From Phoenix dactylifera (lineage: Eukaryota; Streptophyta; Magnoliopsida; Arecales; Arecaceae), in assembly GCF_009389715.1 (NCBI RefSeq), contig NC_052400.1, positions 2,542,001 to 2,606,000 of the forward strand: 64,000 bases of DNA, given 5' to 3'. Shown here piece by piece: positions 36,106 through 47,703 of this stretch (position 1 is its first letter; every line of letters begins with the position of its first letter). The notes under the pieces were generated by a model. It was given only the letters and a program-made list of their open reading frames with translations, did no database searches and was not told the DNA's origin. Position numbers and translations under genes: made by a program.

Positions 36106-37207
36106 GTACTCCGCTCTTCTCTCGCTTCTGTCTGCTTCTGTTCTAGATGGATTCGAGCTCCCTGCCGTTGGATTATCCGATCTCTCTGGTGCCATTTCGC
36201 GTCGATCGGTCGGACTCTTGCCGAAAGTCTCCGCTTCTTAGTTCTTGTAGCTCGAGACTCGTAAAGTTGGAATTTTTTTGGGAGTTTCTTGAGAATCCGA
36301 GCTGGTTTCTTGAGTTTCTAGGGTCCTTTTTAGCTGCTCCAGTTGATTTTTTTGACGTTTAATAATTCGGAGAATGCAGATGGTGTTGATTTTTTTGATT
36401 CTCGAGAGATTTCGACGTCGATGGGTTTGGTTTTGATTAAACGCGCTATGATGGTTTGAATTTGTTTCCGTTATTTTTTCAAATTTACAATTTTATTGGG
36501 ATGTTTAGGGTTGGTGGCTGGAAGCCCAACGGACGAACGTCTCCTCAACTCTTTATTAGAAACGTTTCGCACTTTTGGAACTAGAATTTGACTAATAAGC
36601 GAAACTGCGCGACTTCAGCGAACCTATGTTACAAAGTTCATTGGAAAAGAGAAAAATATGGGGGGAAACAAGAAGCGAACGGTTGATCTTTCGACCATTA
36701 ATTTCCTCTCTTGGCTTAAACAAAAGACTGGAGTAGTAGATTTGCATTATTAATAAGTTGTTTCCTTAGATATTTGCAATACGTGTTGATTTTTTCAATA
36801 GATCTTTACTCTTATTTATTGGGCTCATCTCTTTAGGTTTATTAGAAACTTATGGGTGTTACTTTGTTTACTACCTCTATATGCATCTAATCATCATCAT
36901 CTTCTTCTTTTCTTTTCCTGGTGCATTCTTCGGAGTTGTGCTTGATAGTATTTATTTCAATCACTTTCTTGAGCTTTTAATACAATTACGATTTGAGTTA
37001 ACATGCTTTTTATTCTTTGGGAAAGGAAAATCCAGAGCTTCTGTTTCTGTTGATTCAGCACTTCAGTTGACCACTGAGCAAAGCACGCTCAGCATTTGAA
37101 GCCATTGGTGGGTTTTGAGTAACTTTATCTATGTACTAGGCTGATGTTGCAGCATCGATGAATTAGGTTGCTACCGATGGAGACAATACCCTGATGAGGT
37201 TCTCTAG

Positions 37208-38825
37208 ATGAAGTTAACACAGGAGTGGCTGCCAGGCACTGGGGACCTGAAAATCATGCCGGTGGTTCGCAATAGAAACTCATCAAGAAGGCCTCTATGG
37301 ATTATTGTCCTGGTAGCTTTGGTGTGTGTGGCGCTGATCAGGGCTTACGTTTATCCACCTCAGCAATATTCTGCTTGCTATTTCTTATCTTCTAATGTTT
37401 GCGGCCCTCTTAAGGATTGGCTTCCTCCTGTACCAGCCAGAGTCTACAGTGATGATGAGATTGCTGCTCGTGTTGTCATTAGAGACATTCTTTCAATGCC
37501 ATCTGTTCCATTGAAGAATCCCAAAATTGCTTTTATGTTCCTGACTCTGGGTTCGTTGCCTTTTGAAAAGCTTTGGGAGAAATTCTTCCTGGTACAACTC
37601 CTTAGCTTTGCTCTAAAATTCACTGTTTTTTTTTTATGGAGGTGCCAGTTTGCTTTTCTTCTTTATCAAGAGTTATTTTGTATGTGTAAGGTTTTTGTGT
37701 TTGATTATGTAGACTCACTCTACAGTAATGGGTGGATATTTTTAGGCCCTAGACGGTTGCTTAAAATTTTGTAGCAAAGTAGAATTCTCACATGCTCATT
37801 CATCATTATGAACATAAATCAATTTTGGGGGCACAAAACATAGCATGCTAATACCGTTATTGTGAAATATTTCAAAATCACTACAATCTGAGGAAAATTC
37901 CTCTTACATCTAGTTTGAAGTGCTGATCAATAGATGCCGTGAGAAGAGTTCATTGACTTTCTTTCAATGAATCCCAAGAATCTTAAATAGTTGTGGTGTA
38001 AACTTTTAATAAACACACTAATGAGTGAACAGTTGCAACTTATGGGTTATAAAAAAATGGAAATCTCGCCTTGTCATTTGTTTCTAATTGGATATGAAGT
38101 CCATATTTTGTTACAACATGTGATATTGACTAGCATAGGCAGCCATAGTTACGGTTGTAAGGAGTTGTCATAGTCATTTGTATGACTCTTATGTGTCAGG
38201 ACTGTTATTGTGGTGAGTATTGTAATTTTAGAGTCTTGTCGTGAAAAAAAGAGATTGGTTCACATCACAAGATCGGTAGGTAGTCTGCAGAGATATGTCT
38301 TAAAGGCTTGTTGGTGTATTATATTTCACATTCTGCTAATATAATTCCTAGGAAGGGAGATAAATGCTTCGAATGTGAGTAATGGTTCCTTGAGGTGTGT
38401 AAATGGGTCTGGTTGGGTCTAGGTCTTGTGTAACTTGAACTTGATTCGAATTGGATTTAGATATAGGATCTAGAACTAGATCTAACCCATTCGGGAAAAA
38501 GATGAGCCGTATTCATTTTCGGATTAAAATAGATTTCAGTTTTACAGGATAGGATGACCTTTTGGCTTTTCTTTTTTCCTTTTGTTTCAGGACTTTGGTC
38601 TGTTTCTGGGATCCATACTTGATGAATCTAGATCTTTAAGTTTAGAAATGGTCTGATTTGGGTTTGGCATTGTCTGGGTTTCACTTTATATGAACATTAG
38701 ATTGTTATAGTGAATCCTGCTGTTATTTTTTATGTAGTAATCTCCATTTACCTTATTGATATTATTTAAAATCTGAAATATATAATGAGAAACAATAGGA
38801 AGGTAGTGCCAGCATCTGGTCCAAA

Positions 38826-38856
<31 letters not shown>

Positions 38857-41069
38857 CTCCTCTTGTAATGGCTTCTCTTTGCCACATCTATAGCTTTATA
38901 AATATCCAAAATGGTGTTCTGTTTTGATAAAGAAAGTTAGCTGGGCACAAAAAGAAAAGCTTTTGATGAAACAATTGAGAGTAACTGAAGATTTTTTCAG
39001 CAAGTTGGAAGAATTTAAGAACTCGGACCAATATATCCCTTTCATCAACAGTTGAAACTTCCCAATTTTAAGTAACAACTTTAACAAAATTTTGGGTATG
39101 TCAGAGTTACGTGAAACTTCAACATATGCTTCAGAAAATCTGATTGTCATCTCAATGGCCTAGAGTCATAATTTTGCATTCAAGTGTAAACCGGGTCCAT
39201 ACTTATACTGTTTTAAATCAGAAAACTTAGACGCTGCCCATGCACACCCCCCCCCACCCCCACCCGCCCGCCCACCCGCTCGCTCAAAACCCCCTTTTCA
39301 TACATCATAAACCTCTGAGTTAGTCAATAGCGACTAACTGCATATTTGCATGACAAAGGCATTTAAGGTAATTGCAATTAGCATCTGGAAAGGAAAAAAA
39401 GCCCAAATATTCTTATTTTGTTTGTGGTTATTGTTTGCACAGTCGATATCATTCTCCGTTGACATGTTTTTTATATGTACAGGGTCATGAAGACAGATTT
39501 TCTATTTATGTGCATGCATCAAAAGAAAAACCAGTTCATGTGAGTGCTTTATTTATTGGCAAGGACATTCGCAGTGATAAGGTACTCCCACCTTTCCTTT
39601 CTCACTTGATTTGTACAAATTTTTCATGGCTAAATCCAGTCTTACAAACCCCACCAAAAATAATATATGAAGATCTTGCGGGCATTTAACTTGACAGGGC
39701 TGTGCTATTTATTTTTATGAAAGATACCTTTTCTCTCTACTTCTATTAAACAATTATTTAATACGGGCATTCATTAAATTTAGTCCTAGATACCCATTAG
39801 GAATAATATAAAGACCTTTGCTGCATATAATTCAATAGAATTGTGTTGTTCTTTTTATTTAACATAATGTATGGTTATGTGATATATGTACCAAAAATAT
39901 TTACCAATCATTGTGTACTCGTAGCTGAAAGCAAGAAATCTGTTGTAGTCTGAAGATGTAAAAAAACTACTTTGGCAATTTGGTAACATTAAAAGTATCC
40001 AATATTTGAAGTTTCATCCAAAACTATGTTGAAGATGATGAACCACAGATTTTTCAGCTGGTAAGATATTTTTGTTTATTTGGAGTACAAGAAGATCATT
40101 TTTGTTTTGCCAAAATCAGAAAATGATTGACTATTTTGGCCAAGGGTTTAAGTGTTTCATGTTGGTGGTGTCCCAGCCTTGCACTAGCACGGTGTGTACC
40201 ATGTCATCCCATTCCATACCAATGCTTGGCATGTTCTCTAAAACTAGCATGGCGGCATGCGAAGTACTAACACCCAACCAATACAGCATCATTGCTGCAT
40301 GCCGGTATATCAGTGGCATAGTATATACCATGCCATGCTGACCAGCACTTAAATCCATAGTTTCAGTCCAAACCTAAGTAACTTACTTTCAAATATTATG
40401 AGATGTGCTTGTTTGACTATATTAATCATGCAAATGAATGCCTTAGGATTAAAGAATACACAGAAAATGTTGGTATAACAATTTCACAGTCAAAGAAGCA
40501 GAAAGGCCCTCTTCATGCGTTGCTTGAGTGGCAAAACTTCTGGCATTATGTGCATGATGAGTTTTGCTATGGTACTCTGATAAATTCGTAGAAATACATA
40601 ATCTCAGCAATCTCTTTTTATATAAATGGTTGGGATTATTACTTCCCTCTTCTTTCAATTGTCCTTGGTCCTCTGTGCTCTTCGACCGAACTACCCTGCA
40701 GCTACCCAACCCCCCTCCCCCCCTCTTTGCCTGTCCCATCTTGTCATCCTTCCATCACACAGTTGGACAGCAGTCCATTCGCGTAGCCCACCACTACTGC
40801 AACATGTTGAATGAGTGTGAGAGAGAAGGGGAGAGAGAGAGAGAGAGAGAGGAAGACGGGGAGTGGCAATCCGCGTTGACTAGACGCTGAGGGAGGAAGC
40901 CACAGAGAGGGGGGAGCAGGCACCGAAGGACGAAGTCAAGAGAGAGAGGGGGGAGGTTGATCGAGAGAGCTAGAGAGAGATAGAGAGAGGATCTGTGTTT
41001 GGGGCAAAGCTGGCGGTGATTGGTTGCTGATCAGGCACGTGGGTAGAAGCCCGGAACAAGAGAGGGGGA

Positions 41070-41109
<40 letters not shown>

Positions 41110-44100
41110 AACCAGTTGAAGCAAATTTCCTGGGATACCTACTAATGATCAACAGTCAGGATTAGTCTCCACTTTTTAATAAAAATTCATACCGATTCCC
41201 TGTGCACGATTGATGCCCAATAACTTTTTTTTTTAATTTAATGAATCAGCTATTGCAATTAAAATTTACCAAAATTTTGTGAAAATAGATTTATGTGAAT
41301 TACGTTGCCTCAGCACTGATTCATGGAGGATGACATCAGGTTGAGAGCCAACCATAAGATGTCTTCAAGCTTTGGTGGATCATAAATATAGAATGACTAA
41401 GGCTGTTGATTGTCCAAATAATTTTAATAAATTTATTTTCCTTCCTTTTGTTTTAAATATCATAATTTTATACTTCAATTACTTCTAGTTTTTCCATGGA
41501 ACAAAGTTTGAAATTTCAGTTTTGGTTTTAGTTTTGTGTGATAATGTTGCATCTAGATGGGGGTATTTTGTGAGTGTGTGAACAGATCTATGATACTTAG
41601 TAGGAAAGCATGGCTGTGCTGTGTACAAATTTTGATCACCTTCCTTGTACTTAGTAGAAATAATCCTTTACCTTCCTGTCATTTTGAAGATGACAATCAT
41701 GTTTAGTTTAATAGTTTAGAGGCCAAACTAAAACCAGCTTTCTATGTAAAATATTGAGTTAAATATTTCAGTTATTATTTTTCTTCTTCCATATCCTTAC
41801 ATCTCTACCCTAGTAGGTGTTTTGGTCCCCTCTAGCTGTTCTCATATTACTATACTACTGTTATGTTTTCTGCCGTGATGATCTTCCCGTATTTTGATCT
41901 CTATGGTCCCCCGACTCACTATCAACACAAAGTAGACAGAAAACGGTCACCATGTTTTTTAATCACTAGAGAGCACAACTATCTGTTAATTTGTAATCAG
42001 AATGTTTCATTTTGTTATGATAACTTAGTACATGTTTTGAGCATTCTTTTAATAGCTACTTTAAGACAGTAGACTATTGCTCAAATGCTGCAATTCCTGA
42101 TCACTTTTGTAAATGAAACCTGAAGGTAATGTCGTAACCTAATATTTTCTCCTTAATTGACACCTAACATTTCTACGTTGCAGTTAAACTTTCTTCTAGC
42201 CATAAATATATAAGAAAGGTGCCCATACATCATTCTTGCCACTGTTCTATGACTCTTGGAAATTGGAATAATTTGCCTCGTGCTTTTAATTGTAACGTCT
42301 AAAGTGGAAAGATGGGCTCATGGGCTCTGTATTTGCTGCTTTATGGATATGCCTTTCCATACCAACAATACATTTTCCATGGAAACTTCTTTTTTATATG
42401 GAATCCCTTTCGTGAATATCATGTTCTTTTTCATTCTTAATTCAAGCTGAGGTCATTTTTTTGTATTCTTTCTATAAATTACCAAGCCAATTTCTAGATC
42501 CCTTTAGGAAAACCATAATTAAAAAAACTTGGCAGCTTTTCCTATTTCGTTCCCTCGGAATAAGTACAGTAAGAGGCAGAGAACGAATCTGTTAATTATA
42601 GCAAAGATAAACATGCATGAGTGAAATATTGATTTTTTTTGAACTTCAGCATGCACTAGCTGAAAATGTGACTTTTCTGTGATGTTTCTTTTTTTCAAAA
42701 AAAATGTTCATAGTTTTGGTTTAAATTAGCTGTTTGGAACTTAAATTGGTGCTTATGTATTGTTTAATTGCACATTTATTATTCATTCAAAGTGCATGTA
42801 GGTGGCCTGGGGGAAAATTTCCATGGTTGATGCAGAGAAGAGATTGTTGGCAAGTGCACTTCAAGATGCTGATAATCAGCATTTTGTGTTGCTTTCTGAA
42901 AGGTGTTTGTGTTGAATCAGCAATTTATTTTTAGTTGCATTGTTATGCTTTGATCAGCATTCTGACTACCATGTCTTTGCATTGCAGCTGTATACCATTA
43001 CATAATTTTGATTATGTATATAGTTATCTGATGGAAACAAATATCAGCTTTGTTGACTGGTAAGCCCCTCAGTTATTTTACCACAAAATTTAATTTACTC
43101 TGATTAAAATTCATGTCTTTGGTGCTGGCTAGCAATTTATAGACTCTTCATATAAGGATCCCAGTTGTAGTCTCATTGAATTGCATCTTTTAATCTTGTT
43201 GAATTACTTATTTTCAGTTTTGAGGATCCTGGCCCACATGGAACAGGCAGATATTCTGAGCATATGTTGCCTGAGATGGAAAAGAAAGACTGGAGGAAAG
43301 GTGCACAGGTAAGCTGAAGTATATTTCTGATTCATCACCAGGAGATTAACTGAATAAGGATAAATGAAAGATTTCCCAGATGACTATGGGATGAAGGAGA
43401 ACCATGGAGTTAAATGAAACCATAAGCGTAGGAAACACAGGATGTTAATGCCAATGTATAACTATTGGTGTTAGCCTATTAGTGAAACATGATATCTTAG
43501 TGCCCTTTATGCCTTACAAGCATCAAACTAAACAAGATCACGTAAAGTTTTATGGATCACCTATTAACAAGGTCATCATCCCATTTTTCACCCTAGAGTC
43601 TTTATGTATTGATGCTAGCCAGAACTACTTTGACGTATAGGAGTTTGTTGTGAAGGTTTTTTAGGCTATTTTATGAGCAAAGTATGCATGCTGATGATCG
43701 ATTTGTATCACTAATTCATTATTAGCAGCATCGAAGTTGATATATGGCAGTTGAGGTTTACTACAAAAGTCAGCTTATCGTGGACCGTATCCACAGGGTT
43801 TCAATTTCTTTTCCTTTTGGATGAGTAATTTGCTGAAGTAAAAAAAAATCATATAAATTACAACCAAAAGTAGAAAAGGATGAAGCATGGCATATAGATT
43901 TAGAGAAACCTCTCATTATCTGCAGGAATCTTAGTTGACAAATCAGTATGCCTGGAATGTGTCCTCATGGGCAATATTTAAATAACCAATATAGACGGCT
44001 AACTATGCAATATCCCCGGAATTTTCAGTCAAAAAACCTAGTCATATATCACATTCATTTTCTATGTACTTAGTTGTATCCTTTGATTGGAGACAAGTCA

Positions 44101-46831
44101 ATGTTGATTGTTGAAATAATATGGAGTTCCTAACAGTAACGGGAAGTTGAGACACTGATGTTTAATATAAAAGCCAGCAAAAAACCCTTATATGTATGGC
44201 TACAATTGGCACACGCCCTTGCATGAGCCACATGGGAAATTAATATATATAAAAAAGTAAAATTTATGGGTGTAAAAAAGTAGAGTAGTAGCTGAAAATG
44301 TCACAAAACTTGCATGGCTTCAGGCTTTCTTTCTTTCTTTCTTTTTGGCGGGGGAGCAGAGGATGGAGAGGTTAATGAAATTGCTGCAATATCTTAAGTG
44401 TTATTCATATTGCAGTGGTTTTCAATCAAGCGGCAACATGCTGTGCTGATTCTGGCTGACAATCTTTACTACACAAAATTCAAGCTTTATTGTAAGGTAA
44501 GTTGTTATATGATAAATTGCTTGCTTATTCCAGTAAACAATCAAGAAGTTTGAGCTGTTTCTCCAATTATTTTGAAATGAGTCTTCTTGTTGAGTGTTGT
44601 AACAACTTTGAAATACCGTTGATTGACCTCGACGTAGCCGGTACTAAAGATGTGGTACTCATCCCAGATTTCCTCAGTCAAAAGTACTGTGAGCTGCAAG
44701 CAAGGAGTGATTTGTTTTCAAATTGTCATGATATCTTCAAGTTACAGCTAACGGTGACTGTGTAGCAAATGTATATTTGAATTTAGAATACATGTATACA
44801 TACATGTATATTTGAATTCAGCATGGTGTTTGCGAATACCAGTTAATCTGCTACCTGTAGGGACCTGTAGGGGTTGGTTTGCTTTTCTGACTAAAAGATT
44901 CTGTATCATTTGAATGTCTTCATGGTGCTTACTTTCATGAAAAATGTACTGATGTTGTTATATATTCTGACTCTCACAGCCAGGAATGGAAGGACGGAAT
45001 TGCTATGCTGATGAACATTACTTGCCAACTTTTTTCCATGTCAGCACATAAGACCATTTATACTCAAAGCTTCATCAAATAATTTTCCTTTTCTGTTTTT
45101 CATTGTTATTGGTCTTTTTTTGTTTAATCTTGCAGATGATTGATCCTACTGGAATTGCAAATTGGTCTGTGACTCATGTTGATTGGTCTGAAGGAAAGTG
45201 GCATCCAAAATCATACAAATCTCGGGATGTTACTTTCGAGCTCTTGAAGAATATAACAGTATGTTTGAATTTCTTTTGAACAGCAAAAAGAAAAGCTCTA
45301 GTTTGATTTTTACCTGTTAACATCTGCAATCTTGTGTAGTGTTAATAATATGTTTAATCTAGTAATGGTGCTTTTTTGCAGTCTATTGATGAGAGCGTAC
45401 ATGTTACAAGTGATGCAAAGGTACACTTGGCAGATTTTTTTCATTTTTCCTTTATTTTTTGGTCCACCTTTCAATTTGAAGTGCACCTTTTCTTTTTTGA
45501 TGTTTTTTCCTTCTCAATAAAATGTTCTGCAGTTTTTAACATGCTCTTATCAATGGAACTCAGCAAATATAATGGATAGACTGATCCATTAAAGTATATT
45601 TGGTGCGACTGGCTTTGATTCTGTCAACTTACAGAATAGATGATATAAATTTTTTTCCTTAAGATTTTTGTTCATATAATTTGATAAATACTGTCTTGTT
45701 TTTGGTTGACATGCTTCTCTTCTATCTCTTTATATTATAGAGATTCAAGAGGTAGTGCTCTAATAAAGAGAAGACCCCAACTGAGGAGCTGATTTTCCTT
45801 GTGTCATGTGCAAATGTTAAGCTACACTGGGTATTTTGATGTATTAGAAGTAGACAACTTAGACGAGTTGCTCATATTTCCATTGGCTAGACTGCTGAAA
45901 TTCTCACCATGTTATTTGTGTTCTTATCATGATGATATCCATTTTATGAATATGTCAATTTTTGCCTCTAACATTGTATGCTGTCAGGAAAAGCTATAGT
46001 TTAATACGAGGCAACATCACATTTTATAATATATTTTGAAATATAGATCCTCTCTGAGGTTCCCCGCAACTTTGTTGTAGCATAACAAAACTTGCACTCT
46101 AGAATATATGGTCTCCCTTGTACTGGGGACCATAAACTAAGGTCCAGCATCCATTTGTTTTGAGGAACATGCGGAGTGCCAAGAAAGATGGATATCTATC
46201 TCTAAGACCTGCTTTTAGAGAGTGAAAACCAAGGTTAAAAGAATAACCAAAAACTGAGGACATAACTTCAAATCCCCATTAAATGGTCACCTGGTTACAA
46301 AATCATGGACATGGAAATGTTATAGTTGTGATAGATGAACCTCCAAAATAGTAAGCTTCAAAACATAGAAAGAGGGCTTTTTGTGAAGTCTACAATCTTG
46401 CACATACATGTACCTGCAATTATTTTTAAATCAAGATTTTCTCACGGAGGATCTAGAATAGTGAAGGTGAAATCAAAATTCTCTCTTAGGAATCCCTGTT
46501 ATGAAAGAAGGGATCATGGCATCTGAAAGTGATGCTTCCTGGTCGCATGACAAAGAGCTGAGGTGGTTGAGTTCTTTCTAATTGGTTTAACATTCAAATT
46601 TGGTTTGAAGGACATGAATTAATTTGTAAATAGCTGGACTAAATGTGCAAGGGTTACACTTGTGCAATCTACACCTACATCCTGAATTACAAAGATAGCT
46701 AGCTTTTGCATATCTACATACAAATATACATACATATATAGCTGTATACATATATATGCATAAGCATACATATGTCCATATATATAATACATTACATACA
46801 TACATACATACATACATATATACATATATAC

Positions 46832-46864
<33 letters not shown>

Positions 46865-47703
46865 ATACATACATACCTACATACATGTGTGTGTATGCAT
46901 GCATGTGCGTGTGTGAGTGGGAGAGCATGGGTCTGTATGGGCATGCACACATGTGAGTCTTCAAAAGCTGAAGCAAAGAAAGACTCGCTAACTAGTAGCA
47001 TCATGATTTACCAGTCCGTGAAGGATACATGAACAATATTTTCATGTGAAACCCTGCCGGTTGAACTTCAAAATATGCTTATGTAGAATCCCATGAAAAA
47101 AGAATGTTGTGTTATTAGGATAATATCACTTTCAAGCCTGACTGACTATGCCTTTGTAGACAGTCTTAGTAACCAATTTATTTGCTATGCATTCTATCTC
47201 AATTTTTCTATTCATATAAAAATCTGCACCGAAAATGTTATGAGAGGAAAAGGTTGATAGTTCATAAGCTGGTAAGAGAAATTTTATGCTCTGTAGTTGA
47301 CTGAAATACAAAATTGTTTTCCTCCACAAGACTTGTCTTTATAGTGATTTGCAAGGATGAACATTTAGCATATTTTCAAGCATTCAGTTGGATGTATATT
47401 CGGAGCTATTCCAATATATATAGTCGTCTATTTTTTTTCTTGTTCAGTACATACTCCACTGATTCTCTTTTTCCACTTGGAGGGGATACTCATTTTTTCC
47501 TGCATTTTCTCCTAATATGCACTGATAGAAGATGAATTGTACAATCACCGTCTCATTCTTTCTGGCAGAAGGAAGTGCAGAAGAGACCTTGCCTATGGAA
47601 TGGATCAAAGAGGCCATGTTATTTATTTGCCAGAAAATTTGTCCCTGAAACGCTTGATAATTTGATGAATTTATTATCCAATTTTACAGCTCTATTTGAG
47701 TGA
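37208..47703 (+). CDS. GT14 family glycosyltransferase (Branch/DUF266, core-2/I-branching enzyme-like)
   Basis: Exons: 37208-37591, 39483-39581, 42802-42902, 42988-43059, 43218-43308, 44416-44496, 44980-45039, 45136-45258, 45382-45420, 47569-47703. Introns are GT-AG, phases close, and the product is 394 residues, usual for plant DUF266 proteins. The start is fixed by an in-frame TAG just before it. Residues about 30-50 (LWIIVLVALVCVALIRAYVY) are a type II signal-anchor, placing the catalytic domain in the Golgi lumen. The Branch domain follows: KIAFMFLTLGSLPFEKLWEKF, HEDRFSIYVHAS, VAWGKISMVDAEKRLLASAL, FVLLSESCIPLHNFDYVYSYL, WFSIKRQHAVLILAD, YADEHYLPTFFH, THVDWSEGKWHPKSY and, near the end, CLWNGSKRPCYLFARKFV. 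Family members transfer sugars, and some plant relatives act on arabinogalactan or other cell-wall glycans. The acceptor and donor of this one are unknown. Intron 2 (3.2 kb) and intron 9 (2.1 kb) carry repeats. Confidence 0.93.
38829..38855. repeat. Uninterrupted C27 homopolymer in GT14 intron 1
   Basis: A run of about 27 consecutive C follows CCAAAGCG and ends at TCTCC. The opposite strand is G27, capable of four-stranded structure. The exact length in the assembly is uncertain because such runs sequence poorly. Confidence 0.9.
39247..39284. repeat. Second C-rich tract in GT14 intron 1
   Basis: C-blocks separated by single A or G (CCCCCCCCCACCCCCACCC, then GCCCGCCCACCCGCTCGCTC) lie about 400 bases after the C27 run. 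The opposite strand meets the simple G-quadruplex pattern of four or more G3+ runs with short loops. Confidence 0.9.
40131..40358. repeat. GGTAC/GGTAT-type dispersed repeat in GT14 intron 2
   Basis: Motifs such as GGTGTGTACCATG, CCATACCAATGCTTGGCATG, GCCGGTATATCAGTGGCATA and TATATACCATGCCATGC run over about 200 bases, like the blocks at 11755-11915 and 55030-55145. The block is intronic and accounts for the chance frames on both strands. Confidence 0.5.
40820..41112. repeat. GA-rich block with (GA)n tracts in GT14 intron 2
   Basis: Repeated (GA)n tracts (about 40830-40851, 40970-40987 and 41071-41105) sit within a purine-rich, GC-richer block of about 300 bases. It appears to be an insertion or expanded region; no coding content is supported. 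Confidence 0.7.
46725..46900. repeat. TACA/TATA tetranucleotide microsatellite in GT14 intron 9
   Basis: TACATACATACA runs alternate with TATATA stretches for about 170 bases, giving meaningless Tyr/Ile/His frames in both directions. Confidence 0.9.

Noticed and set aside
46587..47004. Several frames rich in Tyr, Ile and His
   Set aside because: They are translations of the TACA/TATA microsatellite in GT14 intron 9.
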